DNA from: SAR324 cluster bacterium
GTDB lineage: Bacteria; SAR324; XYD2-FULL-50-16
Assembly: GCA_002401295.1 (NCBI GenBank)
Contig: NVSR01000165.1
Coordinates: 1 to 6,469 of the forward strand
Reading direction: 5' to 3'
Length of the DNA stretch: 6,469 bases
Shown here: positions 6,040-6,469 of the stretch, piece after piece
How the letters are laid out: every line of letters starts with the position of its first letter
How positions within the stretch are numbered: position 1 is the first letter of the stretch
Translations under genes and position numbers: made by a program
Notes under the pieces: model-generated
The model's database searches: none
Told to the model about the DNA's origin: nothing
What the model saw: only the letters and a program-made list of their open reading frames with translations

Positions 6040-6469
6040 ATGATGAAACAGTTTCAAGTTCTGATTGCAGAAGATGATTTTCGGGTCTCTAGTATCTGGC
6101 GAGAATTCACGCACCAAATCCCAGAATTCCAGGTATGTGCGGAGTCCCGCACCGGTACGGATGCGTTGCAGGTATTAGCATCCCATCCGATTGATCTCCT
6201 CATCATGGATGTCTACATGCCTGACCTGGATGGACTACAGCTACTCTATGAAATCAGGAAACAGGCAATGCCTCTCGACGTGATTGTGATCACAGCGGCC
6301 AAGGAATCAAGTATTGTACAACGTTTTTTCCGGATGGGAGTTCTGGATTACATCACAAAACCCTGCACTTTTGAACGCTTCAAGCAATCCATGGATCGTT
6401 TCCAGGATGTTCATCAATTATTTAAGGGTTCGGAAGTCGAGCAGACACAGATTGACCACTTATTGAGTG
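6040..6469 (+). CDS. CitB/DcuR-family response regulator (3' end beyond window)
   Basis: The first 143 codons of a response regulator are present and the frame runs open to the window edge. The receiver domain (about 5-120) is complete: acidic pocket Glu11-Asp12-Asp13, phospho-acceptor Asp57 in LLIMDVYMPDLDG, Thr85 in VIVITAA, and Lys107 in DYITKPCTFERF. The sequence GVLDYITKP.TFERF is characteristic of the CitA/CitB and DcuS/DcuR regulator group, so a C-terminal helix-turn-helix DNA-binding domain is expected but is not in view. ATG 6040 is followed directly by ATG 6043. The frame is open back to a stop at 5962 but has no earlier ATG, GTG or TTG. Its partner is almost certainly the kinase ending 99 bases upstream. 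Its targets cannot be read from this window, though such regulators commonly control adjacent transporter or catabolic genes. Confidence 0.92.
   Translation, partial: MMKQFQVLIAEDDFRVSSIWREFTHQIPEFQVCAESRTGTDALQVLASHPIDLLIMDVYMPDLDGLQLLYEIRKQAMPLDVIVITAAKESSIVQRFFRMGVLDYITKPCTFERFKQSMDRFQDVHQLFKGSEVEQTQIDHLLS

Noticed and set aside
1..6469. CRISPR arrays, tRNA or rRNA genes, insertion sequences, long direct repeats.
   Set aside because: Scanning both strands by eye showed no repeated units, terminal inverted repeats, transposase frames or cloverleaf-like sequences.

Overview
The window comes from a Gram-negative (diderm) bacterium. It encodes a lipoprotein-type murein transglycosylase, an LptG-type lipopolysaccharide-export permease and a Sec-exported small protein, all of which presuppose an outer membrane or periplasm. 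Base composition is moderate and slightly AT-rich, codon use looks uniform, and no mobile-element or transfer signature is visible. I cannot place the phylum with confidence; a proteobacterium or a relative of the old delta group would fit.

Layout. (1) Positions 52-723, plus strand: a short MltD-like lytic transglycosylase lipoprotein. (2) Positions 734-1780, minus strand, converging on it with a 10-base gap: an LptG-like permease. (3) Positions 1864-2133, minus strand, just upstream of lptG: a small secreted two-cysteine protein of unknown function. (4) Positions 2134-2436: a divergent regulatory region. Its best signal is a minus-strand promoter whose -10 box is part of a perfect 5+5 base dyad flanked by A and T runs. 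(5) Positions 2437-6469, plus strand: a signalling cluster. It holds a chemoreceptor with its presumed sensor domain at the cytoplasmic C-terminus, a CitA/DcuS-type sensor histidine kinase 3 bases downstream, and, after about 100 bases, a CitB/DcuR-type response regulator cut by the window edge.

How the genes may work together. The two minus-strand genes may be one transcript linking envelope functions. The plus-strand cluster reads as a sensory unit. The kinase core closely follows the CitA/DcuS plan (PAS, Spo0B-type dimerisation helices with the phospho-accepting His, HATPase_c), and its partner regulator follows the CitB/DcuR plan, a family that usually controls transport and metabolism of di- and tricarboxylates. 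The kinase's periplasmic part, however, is an all-helical region of about 235 residues rather than the usual Cache/PDC fold. A chemoreceptor in the same transcription unit suggests that taxis and gene expression respond to related cues. The most notable points are this receptor-kinase-regulator arrangement, the exchanged sensor domain, a kinase ATP-lid insertion, and an unusual leader before the regulator. None of these proves a new system.
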